NCBI RefSeq assembly: GCF_002967765.1
Contig: NZ_PUHY01000004.1
Location: forward strand, 558,001-622,000
Reading direction: 5' to 3'
Length of the DNA: 64,000 nt
Source of the DNA: Blastopirellula marina
GTDB taxonomy: Bacteria > Planctomycetota > Planctomycetia > Pirellulales > Pirellulaceae
Of the stretch, positions 55,029 through 63,753 are shown piece after piece (the first letter of the stretch is position 1; every line of letters begins with the position of its first letter). A program made the translations under genes and the position numbers. The notes below the pieces were generated by a model. It did no database searches. It saw only the letters and a list, made by a program, of their open reading frames with translations, and had not been told where the DNA came from.

Positions 55029-55478
55029 ATGAAATACGAACTTCGCCCATTCGTCCTTTCTGTCGCCACTCTCCTATGCCTCGTTTCGTCGGCGTTTGCC
55101 GTCGACCTGAAAGAGGTCAAGAAGGAGGTCGAAAGCGGAAAGGCAATTCTGATCGATGTTCGCGAAGAAGAGGAATGGAAGAAGGCCCATTTCGCCGATG
55201 CCATCCTTGTGCCCGGTTCGGAGATCAATTCTCGGGAGAGTAGTGCCAAGGCCACCGAGAAAATCAAAGCCGAGCCGGAACAGAAGATCTACTGCCACTG
55301 CAAATCCGGAGGCCGCGCGAAACTTGCCGCACGCGTCCTCGGCAAGATGGGGATCGAAGTCATTCCGATCACCGAGTCGTATGTCGACATGGTTGAAGCT
55401 GGCTTTGTGCAAGCATCCGACAAGGATGCCAAGTCGAAGCCGCAAGAGAAACTGACGCCTCCGCAGTCGAACGACTAA
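55029..55478 (+). CDS. Exported rhodanese-like sulfurtransferase
   Basis: This 149-residue paralogue of the preceding protein has a signal peptide (FVLSVATLLCLVSSAFA), the rhodanese pattern AILIDVREEEEWKKAHFADA and an intact active loop YCHCKSGGRAKLAA with Cys91 followed by the basic and glycine residues needed for the persulfide. It should work as a periplasmic sulfurtransferase. It ends with a Lys/Gln-rich tail. It lies 132 bases after its paralogue. Confidence 0.88.
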   Translation: MKYELRPFVLSVATLLCLVSSAFAVDLKEVKKEVESGKAILIDVREEEEWKKAHFADAILVPGSEINSRESSAKATEKIKAEPEQKIYCHCKSGGRAKLAARVLGKMGIEVIPITESYVDMVEAGFVQASDKDAKSKPQEKLTPPQSND

Positions 55479-55488
55479 TCATCGTCCG

Positions 55489-55986
55489 TTACTTGAACTG
55501 AAAATAGAAGAGCAAGCCGGCGATGGTCTTACCGTCGGCGATCCGTCCATCGCGAATCATCTCTTTCGCTTCATCTAGCGACACCACATGGTTCTCGATT
55601 TCTTCTCCTTCTTCGCGAGCTGGTGCGTGCATTGTGAGACCGGTCGCCAAATAGGTGTACATCTTTTCGTCCATCACGCCAGGCGATGGATAGTAGACGG
55701 TCAGTAGTTCGATCTTGTCCGCTCGGTAGCCAGTCTCTTCTTCGAGTTCACGACCAGCGGTGATTTCTGGCGGCTCGTTGGGTTCCAGCGTTCCGGCAGG
55801 TAACTCGAACAACGTCTCGTCTACCGCGATGCGATAATTTTTGATTAAGCAAACATGCTGGTCATCGACCAGCGGCAGAATCACCGCGGCCCCGGGATGC
55901 CGCATTACATCGCGCGGGCGTTCGCCTTGCCAGACACGTTCGATATTGAATCGAACTCCCTCGAAAACAGTCTCTGGCGATTTCAT
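55489..55986 (-). CDS. NUDIX hydrolase (ADP-ribose pyrophosphatase type)
   Basis: This 165-residue protein hydrolyses a nucleoside diphosphate-X, likely ADP-ribose. It has GAAVILPLVDDQHVCLIKNY, ELPAGTLEPNEPPEITAGRE LEEETGYRAD with the full Nudix box, and YYPSPGVMDEKMYTYLATGL. The ATG at 55986 is chosen because AGGAG lies eight bases upstream; the open frame extends 16 codons further. It is convergent with the exported rhodanese gene. Confidence 0.93.
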   Translation of the reverse strand: MKSPETVFEGVRFNIERVWQGERPRDVMRHPGAAVILPLVDDQHVCLIKNYRIAVDETLFELPAGTLEPNEPPEITAGRELEEETGYRADKIELLTVYYPSPGVMDEKMYTYLATGLTMHAPAREEGEEIENHVVSLDEAKEMIRDGRIADGKTIAGLLFYFQFK

Positions 55987-56075
55987 ACGGAGAACTCCTG
56001 GCACAGATCTACGGAACAAGCATTTGGACGCCATTCATTGTGCGAAAGCGAGCCGTTCTTCGAAAGAGGGGCCAT

Positions 56076-57131
56076 TCAGCGATTGTTCTCGTCCGTCGCC
56101 AGTTCCGCGGAATTGCCGATCATAAATGGCGTTTCCCCTCGACCCAAATGGTAGAGACCATGAAACAAGACGTTGAACAGAAGGACCCCAGCAATTGCTC
56201 CAACGAAAGTCAAGCCATTCACTTGCTCGTGAATCAGCGTCCAAATGAACTGGCCAATACACAAGAGCGACACAAAGATTAGCGTCGGGGTTCGGCTGAT
56301 CAGATTCACTACCAGAGCTCCGAATGGGGCACCCAAGGCAACGATCGGGGCCGCCGCCAGCCAGTTGGTGAAGACCTCGGGATCAATTCCGTAGGTGCTT
56401 GGCTGCCACGCTGCCAAGAGGGAATTCGACGCAATTCCGACGACCGAGGTGAACGCCATCAAGATAACCGACGTGGGAATCGCCAGCTTGAGATCCGCTC
56501 GGTAGAGCAGAACCAACGTAGCGTAGATCAACATGTCGATCCCCACACCTGTAATCGAAGACGCGATGCCCCCCATGATTCCGATGAGCAGACCAATCGG
56601 AAGATCGTAAGCTCGCCAGCGACTATTAACGCCGGTGGCGGCTACTAATTCACGCAGCTTCACTAAGTGCATGATGCCGAAACTGGCCCAAATCACGGCG
56701 AAGATCAACTTCACCCATAAATCAGAAATGGCCGGCGCTACCCAAGCGGCTCCAATTGGCATACCGACTAATACGCCGAGCAGGGCAGGGCGAAGCAGGT
56801 TCCAATCGACGCTTCGACCTGAGGATAGAATGTAGATGCTGGCCGACACCATCCCAATCGACTGAATGGCTAAGCCAAAGTTGCGACCGAGTGAGCCAGG
56901 CATTTCGAATAACAAGACCAGAACGGGAAACGCGACCGTGCCGCCACCCATGGGGGTCGCACCGGCTACGTACGAACCTGCCGACATCGTCAATGCGATT
57001 GGCCAATGCGCGGCAACCGTCGACCAAGCCTCACTTAGCGAGACGATCGCCAGCCAAGTGCCATAAAAAGCGACAAGCCAGGCATAAAATGGCCAGAGCC
57101 GAGGGAGCGATTTCAACGTAAGAAACCCCAT
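56076..57131 (-). CDS. TauE/SafE-family membrane permease
   Basis: This 351-residue protein has about eight membrane helices and two TauE/SafE-like halves: SAGSYVAGATPMGGGTVAFP VLVL and IGIMGGIASSITGVGIDMLI. The family exports or imports sulfite, sulfonates or related anions; the substrate is not evident. The ATG at 57131 is used; a TTG at 57185 would add 18 residues. It is divergent from the potassium channel gene. Confidence 0.88.
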   Translation of the reverse strand: MGFLTLKSLPRLWPFYAWLVAFYGTWLAIVSLSEAWSTVAAHWPIALTMSAGSYVAGATPMGGGTVAFPVLVLLFEMPGSLGRNFGLAIQSIGMVSASIYILSSGRSVDWNLLRPALLGVLVGMPIGAAWVAPAISDLWVKLIFAVIWASFGIMHLVKLRELVAATGVNSRWRAYDLPIGLLIGIMGGIASSITGVGIDMLIYATLVLLYRADLKLAIPTSVILMAFTSVVGIASNSLLAAWQPSTYGIDPEVFTNWLAAAPIVALGAPFGALVVNLISRTPTLIFVSLLCIGQFIWTLIHEQVNGLTFVGAIAGVLLFNVLFHGLYHLGRGETPFMIGNSAELATDENNR

Positions 57132-57487
57132 CGAGGGTGACGTCCAAAGAAAACGGATTGATGATTCACAACCCCCAAATTTCAATCATGGCGAAGTCAC
57201 GAATCTTATCCGATTAGCCGAATTGTGTGCGTCTAAACAACAGTTGTCAAGACAATTGTTCAGCAGAAGAAGCGATATGCGATTTTTCGTAATGGCGTGG
57301 AAACACTCTCAGTGCTAGACTCCAATGTGTTAACTGTCGAGCATCGACCATCTTAGGCGGATTGGGTAGATGCTTAGGTAAGTGCCAGGCTCATTATCCC
57401 GAAGGTTCTCTTTCGGGAGTAGGTATTCCACGCGTGGTTTCCCAGCATCTCGATCCGGACCATCCGCCACCGAAGCCCAAGCTGCCC
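57132..57487. other. Intergenic region with an operator-like palindrome
   Basis: This 356-base region separates the divergent TauE/SafE and potassium channel genes and should hold both promoters. It contains the 22-bp palindrome at 57239-57260, listed separately. No RNA gene is seen. In-frame starts of the channel upstream of 57488 (GTG at 57434) are possible. Confidence 0.5.
57239..57260. promoter_or_regulatory. 22-bp palindrome, possible operator
   Basis: AACAGTTGTC-AA-GACAATTGTT is an inverted repeat with 9 of 10 positions matching. It stands 108 bases before the TauE/SafE start and about 230 bases before the channel start. It has the form of a dimeric regulator site but I cannot name the regulator. 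Confidence 0.4.
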
Positions 57488-58552
57488 ATGTCCGGACCAA
57501 TTCGGAAGATGGTGGTCGGGGCGTCCCTATTTCTGGCGATTTGCATCACTGCTGTGGCTGGCTACATGGCCCATGGATGGCGGCTCGACGATTCGATTTA
57601 CATGGTGGTGATTACCATCTTCGGAGTGGGGTACGGGGAGGTCCAACCGGTCGAATCACCTGCGCTCAGGGCGCTGACCATCATGGTGATTATCGCGGGC
57701 TATGGAGCGGTGATTTACACCGTCGGCGGATTCATGCAGATGGTGGTCGACGGTGAACTTCAGAAAGCATTGGGAGCACGACGCATGTCCTTAGAAATCG
57801 ATCGACTCGACCGTCACACGATCATCTGTGGCGTGGGACGGATGGGCTCGATCCTAGCCCGCGAACTGGCCGCGTCCGGCAAGCCGTTCGTCGTGATCGA
57901 TACGGACGAACGGCGGCTGCATGCTGCCCAGGAATTGGGATACCTCTTCATCAACGGCGATGCCACCGACGAACACGTCCTGGAACAAGCCGGGATCAAA
58001 AAAGCGGCTGTGTTGGCGACCGTGTTATCTGAAGACACGACCAACGTATTCGTCGCCGTGACCGCTCGAGGGATGAATGCAGAGATCATGATCATCGCGC
58101 GGGGCGAGAATCCGAAAACCGAAAAGAAACTACTCGGTTGCGGTGCTAATAAAGTCGTTTTGCCCACGGCTATCGGAGCGAAGAAGTTGGCCCAGATGAT
58201 CATTCGCCCGTCCGCCGAACATATGCTCGAGCAGATGACGGCCCAGGGCGACATGAAGGACGAATTGGGGCGAATCGGTTTGCAGTTCGACGAACTGACA
58301 GTGGTAGACGGAGCTGCGTTAATTGGCAAGACGATTAGCAGTATCGAACTGCGCAGCAATCATGGATTCTTGATCGTTGGTGTGAGAAAACCCGACGGTA
58401 GCACCGTTCTCAACCCGCCAGGTGAGACGATTCTCGAAAGTGGCGATACCGTCATCGTGCTGGGACATACGAATGATATTCCCCAATTGGCCGAGCGATT
58501 CAATGCTAAGTCGCGGAAGATCACCTATCGCGGTGTGACGTTAGATTCCTAG
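57488..58552 (+). CDS. TrkA-type potassium channel protein (two helices plus RCK domains)
   Basis: This 354-residue protein has two membrane helices (VVGASLFLAICITAVAGYM; LTIMVIIAGYGAVIYTVGGF) around the pore loop VVITIFGVGYGEVQP, with the GVGYGE selectivity filter. Then come an RCK/TrkA-N domain (IICGVGRMGSILARELAASG, FVVIDTDERR, NGDATDEHVLEQAGI) and a TrkA-C domain (ELTVVDGAALIGKTISSIEL, VIVLGHTNDIPQLAERF). It is a potassium channel gated by cytosolic ligands. The start at 57488 is chosen by comparison with family N-termini; a GTG at 57434 is possible. Confidence 0.9.
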   Translation: MSGPIRKMVVGASLFLAICITAVAGYMAHGWRLDDSIYMVVITIFGVGYGEVQPVESPALRALTIMVIIAGYGAVIYTVGGFMQMVVDGELQKALGARRMSLEIDRLDRHTIICGVGRMGSILARELAASGKPFVVIDTDERRLHAAQELGYLFINGDATDEHVLEQAGIKKAAVLATVLSEDTTNVFVAVTARGMNAEIMIIARGENPKTEKKLLGCGANKVVLPTAIGAKKLAQMIIRPSAEHMLEQMTAQGDMKDELGRIGLQFDELTVVDGAALIGKTISSIELRSNHGFLIVGVRKPDGSTVLNPPGETILESGDTVIVLGHTNDIPQLAERFNAKSRKITYRGVTLDS

Positions 58553-58559
58553 GTGCCGA

Positions 58560-59069
58560 ATGCCGTCTGTGGAAGTTCGTAAGGCCGAGCCGGATGAATA
58601 CCCGGCGCTTTGGCCGTTGTTTCATGACACGATTCACCATGTGAATTGTCGTGACTACTCCGCCGAGCAGATCGCCGTGTGGGCGCCTGACAAGATCGAG
58701 ATGTCCCGCTGGATTCGGCGGATGGAGCAGATCGACCCTTGGGTCGCGATCATCAACAAGCAATTGGTTGGTTTCACCGATCTTCAGGCCGACGGACTCG
58801 TCGACATGTTTTACGTCCATCACCAGTGGCAAGGGCAGGGGATTGGCAAGCGGCTGTTCGAGGTTATCGACGGCCGGGCGAGCGAGCTTGGACTCGTGGA
58901 ACTTCACTCGCACGTCAGCATCACGGCCCGACCTTTCTTTGAGTCACGTGGCTTTCGCGTGGAAAAACCGCAAGAAGTGACGATCTCAGGTGTTGTCTTG
59001 CAGAACTTCCTGATGCGGAAAACACTTTTTACTTCGCAGGCGCGTGAAGGTACCGGCTCAGCGTCGTGA
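58560..59069 (+). CDS. GNAT-family acetyltransferase
   Basis: This 169-residue protein has VRKAEPDEYPALWPLFHDTI, VAIINKQLVGFTDLQADGLV and the acetyl-CoA binding pattern MFYVHHQWQGQGIGKRLFEV. It transfers an acetyl group to an unknown amine. It starts seven bases after the channel gene, so it is probably co-transcribed. Its last 41 bases overlap the pectate-lyase gene tail to tail. Confidence 0.9.
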   Translation: MPSVEVRKAEPDEYPALWPLFHDTIHHVNCRDYSAEQIAVWAPDKIEMSRWIRRMEQIDPWVAIINKQLVGFTDLQADGLVDMFYVHHQWQGQGIGKRLFEVIDGRASELGLVELHSHVSITARPFFESRGFRVEKPQEVTISGVVLQNFLMRKTLFTSQAREGTGSAS

Positions 59070-60444
59070 GGTTGTCCGCGAAGACTTCGCTGGAAATATA
59101 CTGATCCCCAGGACGGAATTTCTGATCGCCGACAAGGCGTTGGTCTTGGAAAGTTTCGATCCAACGACCTGCACGGTCTAGACGATCGATGATCGTACGG
59201 ATTTCGGAGGGGGATGGCGTCACGGGATCGCGCGTCTTGCCACCAACCAAGCGACGGTAACGATCTTTCAATTCCTCGAGATTGGCATCCGTCTTCCAGC
59301 CATAGTGATCTGGCAGGTTGGCATCGTCGTAGGTCAAGTAATAGTCCTTCCCGTTGCGGTTCATATAAAGTGGTTTATTGCTTTGCAGTTCGTAGTATCT
59401 GGCTAAGCGACCATCGGGCAGCAGCGAAGACTCCAGGTATTTCACCGCTTTAGGAATCGGTTCCAGGTACTTCCTTTCGTGCGTCACTTCGTAAATCGTC
59501 AGCAACGTTTCGATGGCATCTTGTGACTCGCGACCAGCAACGGCGGCAGGCTCGAAGCGTCGGGCCCAGATAGGGATCATCTCGTAACTATACTGCTGAG
59601 CCCAAGCCGGTTGCGGTTCTGGAAGTTGTGCCAGGATCAGAAAGTCACCGAATTTCTTCAGCGCTGTCAGGTACCGCTCATCTTCGTAAATCTGATGGGC
59701 GTCGATCAACACGGCCGACACGCTTCCCGCGAGGCCATCGTTTAGTGTGTACATGTCCCAGTAGTTCTTGATGCGGCCTTCGGTTCGCCAATCGTAACTG
59801 GGGAATGCTGCCTTGGTGATCTCAAGCGTTTGATCGACCGGACCTGTCCAGACTTGAGGGAATGCCCCGTTCGGGTATTGAGCTGCCAACAATGCGTCGA
59901 GTGCCATTTGAGCTGCTTCATGAATCTTTTTATTCTGGAACTGGTGCGCCTCATCGAGCTTCATGAGAAATCGGATGGCGGACTGGGTTTGATCATCGTC
60001 TAGTGATGAGTTGTTTTTCCCTTTGCCGTTACCGTTGTGGTACATGGCAACTCGATCGCCACTTGGATTGAAATCGATGCAATTGGTCCATCCGCCTGAC
60101 TTCAGTTGCCCATAGATGAGTGCCTCGCCAGCTTCCGTCGCGGCATCGAGATAGAAGCGATCAGTCGTTGCGTCATAAGCTACCAGATACGCCATGCCGA
60201 CCGTTGGTGTTCCAGGAGGTTGCACCCAGATTTGATCTTCGGAGGCCGAGCCCTCACCGTACCTACCTTTCAGGTCGACGGTGTAGAAATAAACGTAGCC
60301 GCCGTGGGAAGCGACATCATTTCGATAAAATTCCGCCGCGGTCTTCATCGCGGCAAGAGTCTCGCTCGGTGTCGGAGACTGAGCCGGCAATAGAGTGGGA
60401 GAGAATAGGACCAAGCAGATTAGCAATGGGAATTGGAATCGCAT
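59029..60444 (-). CDS. Exported pectate lyase-like protein (family 10-like)
   Basis: This 471-residue protein has a signal peptide (FPLLICLVLFSPTLLPA) and an all-helical toroid pattern: ASHGGYVYFYTVDLKGRYGE, TEAGEALIYGQLKSGGWTNC IDF, NNSSLDDDQTQSAIRFLMKL, LLAAQYPNGAFPQVWTGP, KNYWDMYTLNDGL. The GGW...D and QYPNGAFPQ motifs match family 10 pectate lyases, so it may cleave uronic acid polysaccharides. The ATG at 60444 is used; a TTG at 60459 would add five residues. It overlaps the acetyltransferase gene at its 3' end. Confidence 0.83.
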   Translation of the reverse strand: MRFQFPLLICLVLFSPTLLPAQSPTPSETLAAMKTAAEFYRNDVASHGGYVYFYTVDLKGRYGEGSASEDQIWVQPPGTPTVGMAYLVAYDATTDRFYLDAATEAGEALIYGQLKSGGWTNCIDFNPSGDRVAMYHNGNGKGKNNSSLDDDQTQSAIRFLMKLDEAHQFQNKKIHEAAQMALDALLAAQYPNGAFPQVWTGPVDQTLEITKAAFPSYDWRTEGRIKNYWDMYTLNDGLAGSVSAVLIDAHQIYEDERYLTALKKFGDFLILAQLPEPQPAWAQQYSYEMIPIWARRFEPAAVAGRESQDAIETLLTIYEVTHERKYLEPIPKAVKYLESSLLPDGRLARYYELQSNKPLYMNRNGKDYYLTYDDANLPDHYGWKTDANLEELKDRYRRLVGGKTRDPVTPSPSEIRTIIDRLDRAGRWIETFQDQRLVGDQKFRPGDQYISSEVFADNLTTLSRYLHAPAK

Positions 60445-60542
60445 GAGGAGAGCTTCCAAAGACGTGGGAGGGAAGATTACTCAGTATAGCTTGGCACACG
60501 CTGTAATTGAACTTTGCTTGGATGACATCAGCCGTTCGTGGG

Positions 60543-60860
60543 CTAATTGATCGGCACAAACCATGGCAACAATAGGTGCCAAAATCCAAGTGCTAAGAGC
60601 AAGATCCAGGCAACAACCTGCAGGATGGTCGCTGGTGCGAGTTCTCCTCCCAGTCGATAGAATCCCTGCTTACGATGCATTCTCTCTATTACCTCTGGCC
60701 AGAAAATAACTGACAGCGGCAACAAGAGCACGAATCCTTTTTTCGCTGTGAGCTCAATGTTCGAGGTTGTCAGCCAAGTGAGTAAAACCGCGAAAAGTGC
60801 GATACCAATCGCGGCAATACGTTGGGCCGTCCATTCGATTAAACTACCGTCATGATTCAT
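60543..60860 (-). CDS. Small three-helix membrane protein, unrecognised
   Basis: This 105-residue protein has three membrane helices (about 15-33 AAIGIALFAVLLTWLTTS; 40-55 GFVLLLPLSVIFWPEV; 78-100 ILQVVAWILLLALGFWHLLL). The loop MHRKQGFYRLGGELAP is basic. I cannot assign a family. It lies upstream of the pectate-lyase gene on the same strand with a 98-base gap. Confidence 0.6.
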   Translation of the reverse strand: MNHDGSLIEWTAQRIAAIGIALFAVLLTWLTTSNIELTAKKGFVLLLPLSVIFWPEVIERMHRKQGFYRLGGELAPATILQVVAWILLLALGFWHLLLPWFVPIN

Positions 60861-60945
60861 CGTTTGTATACCTACACGAATAACTCCAAGAAGTCTCGGA
60901 GTTATTCGTTATATACGCTGAATCTTAGAGAAGGAAGTTTCGAGA

Positions 60946-61419
60946 TTAGCTGCCAGGCGGCATGTTCTTCATCGCTTCGCTCAATTCTTCCGGCAAAACT
61001 CTTCGTTGTGGCGTCGCGAAAGACCATGCATGTCCAAACGGATCGATGACAACCCCATAGCGATCTCCCCAGAACATGTCGGTCGGCGGCATCTTAACGG
61101 TTGCCCCTGCCTCTACGGCACGGGCAAAAGCAGCATCGCAGTCTGGCACGTAACGATGAATCGTAACCGGCGTACCGCCGAGTGACTTGGGCGACTGCGA
61201 CGTCCCCTCGCAGTATTCCGGAAAGTCGTCTGCCATCATGAAAGTGTGCCCATCGACCATCATCTCGCAGTGCATCAGCTTGCTGCTGCCTTCCATGGGT
61301 AAGCGAAACTTCTCTTCGGCACCGAATGCCTTCTTGTAAAAATCGACTGCTTCGCAGCAGGGGTCACAAACCAGGTGAGGAATCAGCCCGCTAGGTCCTG
61401 GTGGTACAGCTTGGTTCAT
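60946..61419 (-). CDS. VOC-family protein (PhnB/glyoxalase-like)
   Basis: This 157-residue protein has the vicinal oxygen chelate pattern: GLIPHLVCDPCCEAVDFYKK AFGA, MHCEMMVDGHTFMMADDFPE, PVTIHRYVPDCDAAFARAVE, MFWGDRYGVVIDPFGHAWSF. It may act in a metal-dependent small-molecule reaction; substrate unknown. It follows a second VOC gene at a 48-base gap, in the same direction, so both may be co-transcribed. Confidence 0.87.
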   Translation of the reverse strand: MNQAVPPGPSGLIPHLVCDPCCEAVDFYKKAFGAEEKFRLPMEGSSKLMHCEMMVDGHTFMMADDFPEYCEGTSQSPKSLGGTPVTIHRYVPDCDAAFARAVEAGATVKMPPTDMFWGDRYGVVIDPFGHAWSFATPQRRVLPEELSEAMKNMPPGS

Positions 61420-61467
61420 TGCTCTTGCTTTCGTGAAAGTCGTATTCGGATTTGATTGATTTACGCC

Positions 61468-61941
61468 CTAGGCGTCGTTGTAAGCTGTCTGAAGTGCGGC
61501 CACATCCAATTTGGTCATCTGCATCATGGCAGCCATGACCATCTGAGATTTCTCAGGATCAGCTCCGCTCATGAGTTCGCCCAGTAGCGTGGGCACGACT
61601 TGCCATGAGACACCGAACTTATCTTTCAGCCAGCCGCATCGGCTTTCCTCGCCACCTGCGGAGAGTTCTGCCCAGTAACGGTCGACTTCGTCAGCAGTCT
61701 CGCAATTGACGACAAACGAGATTGCTTCGTTGATTTGAAAGTGAGGACCACCGTTTAACGCGACAAATCGCTGTCCCTGGAGCTCGAATTCTACGGTCAT
61801 GACTGAGCCGTCGGGTCCTGGACCAACTTCGCCGTAATAGGCGGTCTTGGTGATCTTGGAGTCGGGAAAGATTGAAACGTAAAAGTTCGCAGCTTCTTCC
61901 GCTTGATTGTCGAACCAGAGAAAGGGAGTGATACGGTGCAT
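61468..61941 (-). CDS. VOC-family protein (PhnB-like, second type)
   Basis: This 157-residue protein has [65 protein letters not shown] and [20 protein letters not shown], the pattern of the PhnB-like family often called 3-demethylubiquinone methyltransferase-like. It differs from the adjacent VOC protein. Substrate unknown. Confidence 0.9.
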   Translation of the reverse strand: MHRITPFLWFDNQAEEAANFYVSIFPDSKITKTAYYGEVGPGPDGSVMTVEFELQGQRFVALNGGPHFQINEAISFVVNCETADEVDRYWAELSAGGEESRCGWLKDKFGVSWQVVPTLLGELMSGADPEKSQMVMAAMMQMTKLDVAALQTAYNDA

Positions 61942-62039
61942 GAAGTGTGACCTCCTGGAATCGCTTGGTTGTGGATCTTACAGGTAGTCGCTCTTCGCCT
62001 AATCGATTCGACACGCCACGATAAAAAGTTGGCGGAAAA

Positions 62040-63131
62040 CTAAACGATCGCTGCTTTCACGCAGTTGATTGGTGGAAGCGAATCGAATAAACAACTCCAC
62101 TCATCTCCCCCGTCATGCCCCATCCAAAGTTGCCCCGTGGTGGTTCCGAAGTAAACGGCGGGCGCGTCAAAATGATCGAAGGTCATGCCATCTCGGAGCA
62201 CCGTGAAGAAGCTCTCTTTCTTGGGTAGTCCTTTGGTCAATCGTTTCCATTTCTTGCCGCCGTTGGTGCTTCGCCAAATGGCCGGTTGGCCTTCCGGGCA
62301 TGTCCGTGTCATTGGTTCTAGCGGTACGACATAGATGGTGTCGGGATCGTGTGGGTGGACAACGATTGGAAAGCCAAAGTCGGAAGGAAGGCCTTCCGCA
62401 ATCGATTGCCAGGTATGGCCGAAATCGTCACTTCGTAGAACTCCGATGCCCGGCCGGTCGGGCCAACCGCCATGATTCTGCATGTAAAGCCGTCCTGGGG
62501 CATCGGGATGGCGAGCGATCTTGTGAACGCATTGACCAAACTCTGGGTAAGGATTGGGAACGAAGCCAGCGCCGACGCCATTGTTCGCTGCCTCGAACGT
62601 TGTCCCTCCGTCCTCACTCAGGTAGTGCCCGCCGGTCGAGATGCCCAGGTGAATTCTGTTTCCATCGCGAACGATTGTGTGCAGGCAAAGACCGCCCGCA
62701 CCCGGATGCCAATCCTTGGAATGTTTGTGGTTACTGATCCCAGCAATCATCTCCCAAGAGTTGCCTCCGTCTTCGCTGCGAAACAGAGCGGCAGGTTCGA
62801 CACCTGCCCAGAGGTCTTTGCCATCTTCACCCGGTTCGATCGACCAGATATTGGCAAGCGCTCGGCCATCTTCTTTCGGAAATGCGGGAGCAGATTTCGT
62901 TTCCTTAAACTTCTTACCAAGATCGGTGGACGTAAGAACCTTCATGCCGAAGAAGGCGTTGCAACTGGAAGCGTAGATACGTGTCGACTTCCGCGTATCG
63001 ATCAGTGCGGAATAGACCGAAACCCCTGAGCCGAAGGGACCGCGAAGTTCAAATTTCCGTCGCGACTTCGATGCCTCAGCAACGAACAGCCCCTTCTTGG
63101 TCCCTATACACAAAACAACTCGATCGGCCAT
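62040..63131 (-). CDS. BNR/Asp-box beta-propeller (sialidase-like) protein
   Basis: This 363-residue protein has repeated Asp-box motifs (RSEDGGNSWEM, LSEDGGTTFEA, RSDDFGHTWQS, RSTNGGKKWKR), which mark a six- or seven-blade propeller of the BNR/sialidase/Vps10 type. It has no signal peptide (MADRVVLCIGTKKGLFVAEA), so it is cytoplasmic. True sialidase residues such as an arginine triad are not evident. It starts two bases after the MoaD-like gene stop, with AGGAGG in the MoaD end serving as binding site, so translation is coupled. Confidence 0.9.
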   Translation of the reverse strand: MADRVVLCIGTKKGLFVAEASKSRRKFELRGPFGSGVSVYSALIDTRKSTRIYASSCNAFFGMKVLTSTDLGKKFKETKSAPAFPKEDGRALANIWSIEPGEDGKDLWAGVEPAALFRSEDGGNSWEMIAGISNHKHSKDWHPGAGGLCLHTIVRDGNRIHLGISTGGHYLSEDGGTTFEAANNGVGAGFVPNPYPEFGQCVHKIARHPDAPGRLYMQNHGGWPDRPGIGVLRSDDFGHTWQSIAEGLPSDFGFPIVVHPHDPDTIYVVPLEPMTRTCPEGQPAIWRSTNGGKKWKRLTKGLPKKESFFTVLRDGMTFDHFDAPAVYFGTTTGQLWMGHDGGDEWSCLFDSLPPINCVKAAIV

Positions 63132-63133
63132 GG

Positions 63134-63409
63134 TTAGCCTCCTGAAACGGCGGTCATGATGAAGAGCGTATCCCCGGAGCGTAGTTCGGTTTGAGGTCCG
63201 TCGCGGCGGTTCAGTAAAGATTCGTTAACGAACAAGTTCATGTGTTTCCGTAGCGACCCTGTTTCGTCACACACATTGCGATAGAGCTGCGGCTGCGTCC
63301 GCTGAAGTTCGTCGAGGGCTTGTTGAACGTTCTCTGCCGAGACCTCCAACTGAGCCGAGCCGCCACATTCTGCCCTTAACGATGACGGAATTTGTACGGT
63401 GATGAGCAT
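63134..63409 (-). CDS. MoaD/ThiS-like ubiquitin-fold protein
   Basis: This 91-residue protein has MLITVQIPSSLRAECGGSAQ, ALDELQRTQPQLYRNVCDET, MNLFVNESLL and ends exactly in AVSGG, the C-terminal Gly-Gly used for adenylation and sulfur or protein transfer in MoaD and ThiS. GDTLFIMTAV is typical. No molybdopterin or thiamine gene is near; instead the propeller gene is fused in expression to it. It could carry sulfur or modify a partner. Confidence 0.88.
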   Translation of the reverse strand: MLITVQIPSSLRAECGGSAQLEVSAENVQQALDELQRTQPQLYRNVCDETGSLRKHMNLFVNESLLNRRDGPQTELRSGDTLFIMTAVSGG

Positions 63410-63753
63410 CGCCAAAACTTCTAACAAAAGAGTTCAACTTTTAAAATCTGCGCAGTATTCCCGCAGGCTTCATCGGGTAGTCGATTCGCGAGATGCAAAT
63501 TCGACAGCAAGACCAGGAAAAATTCTAAGTGCCGGATTTCGCGAAAGAAACAACAAAATCCAACACAAAAGTCGGCAGGAGTCAGAGTCACCTTTTGTGA
63601 TTCACATTCGGCTGCCGCCTGCAAACTATACGATGGGTGAACGTTGATTTCATCGTGATTTCAGCAGGAATCTAAAAAACAGAACGCAACACTTCACTGT
63701 TTCGACCCATAACCTAATTACGACAACTCATCACACCGGTCGGAGCAATTCAA
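63410..63753. other. Intergenic region between divergent genes
   Basis: This 344-base region lies between the MoaD-like gene and the divergent peptidoglycan-binding gene. It is AT-richer than the genes and should hold both promoters. CGGAG at 63741-63745 is the binding site of the plus gene. I see no RNA or hairpin. Confidence 0.5.
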
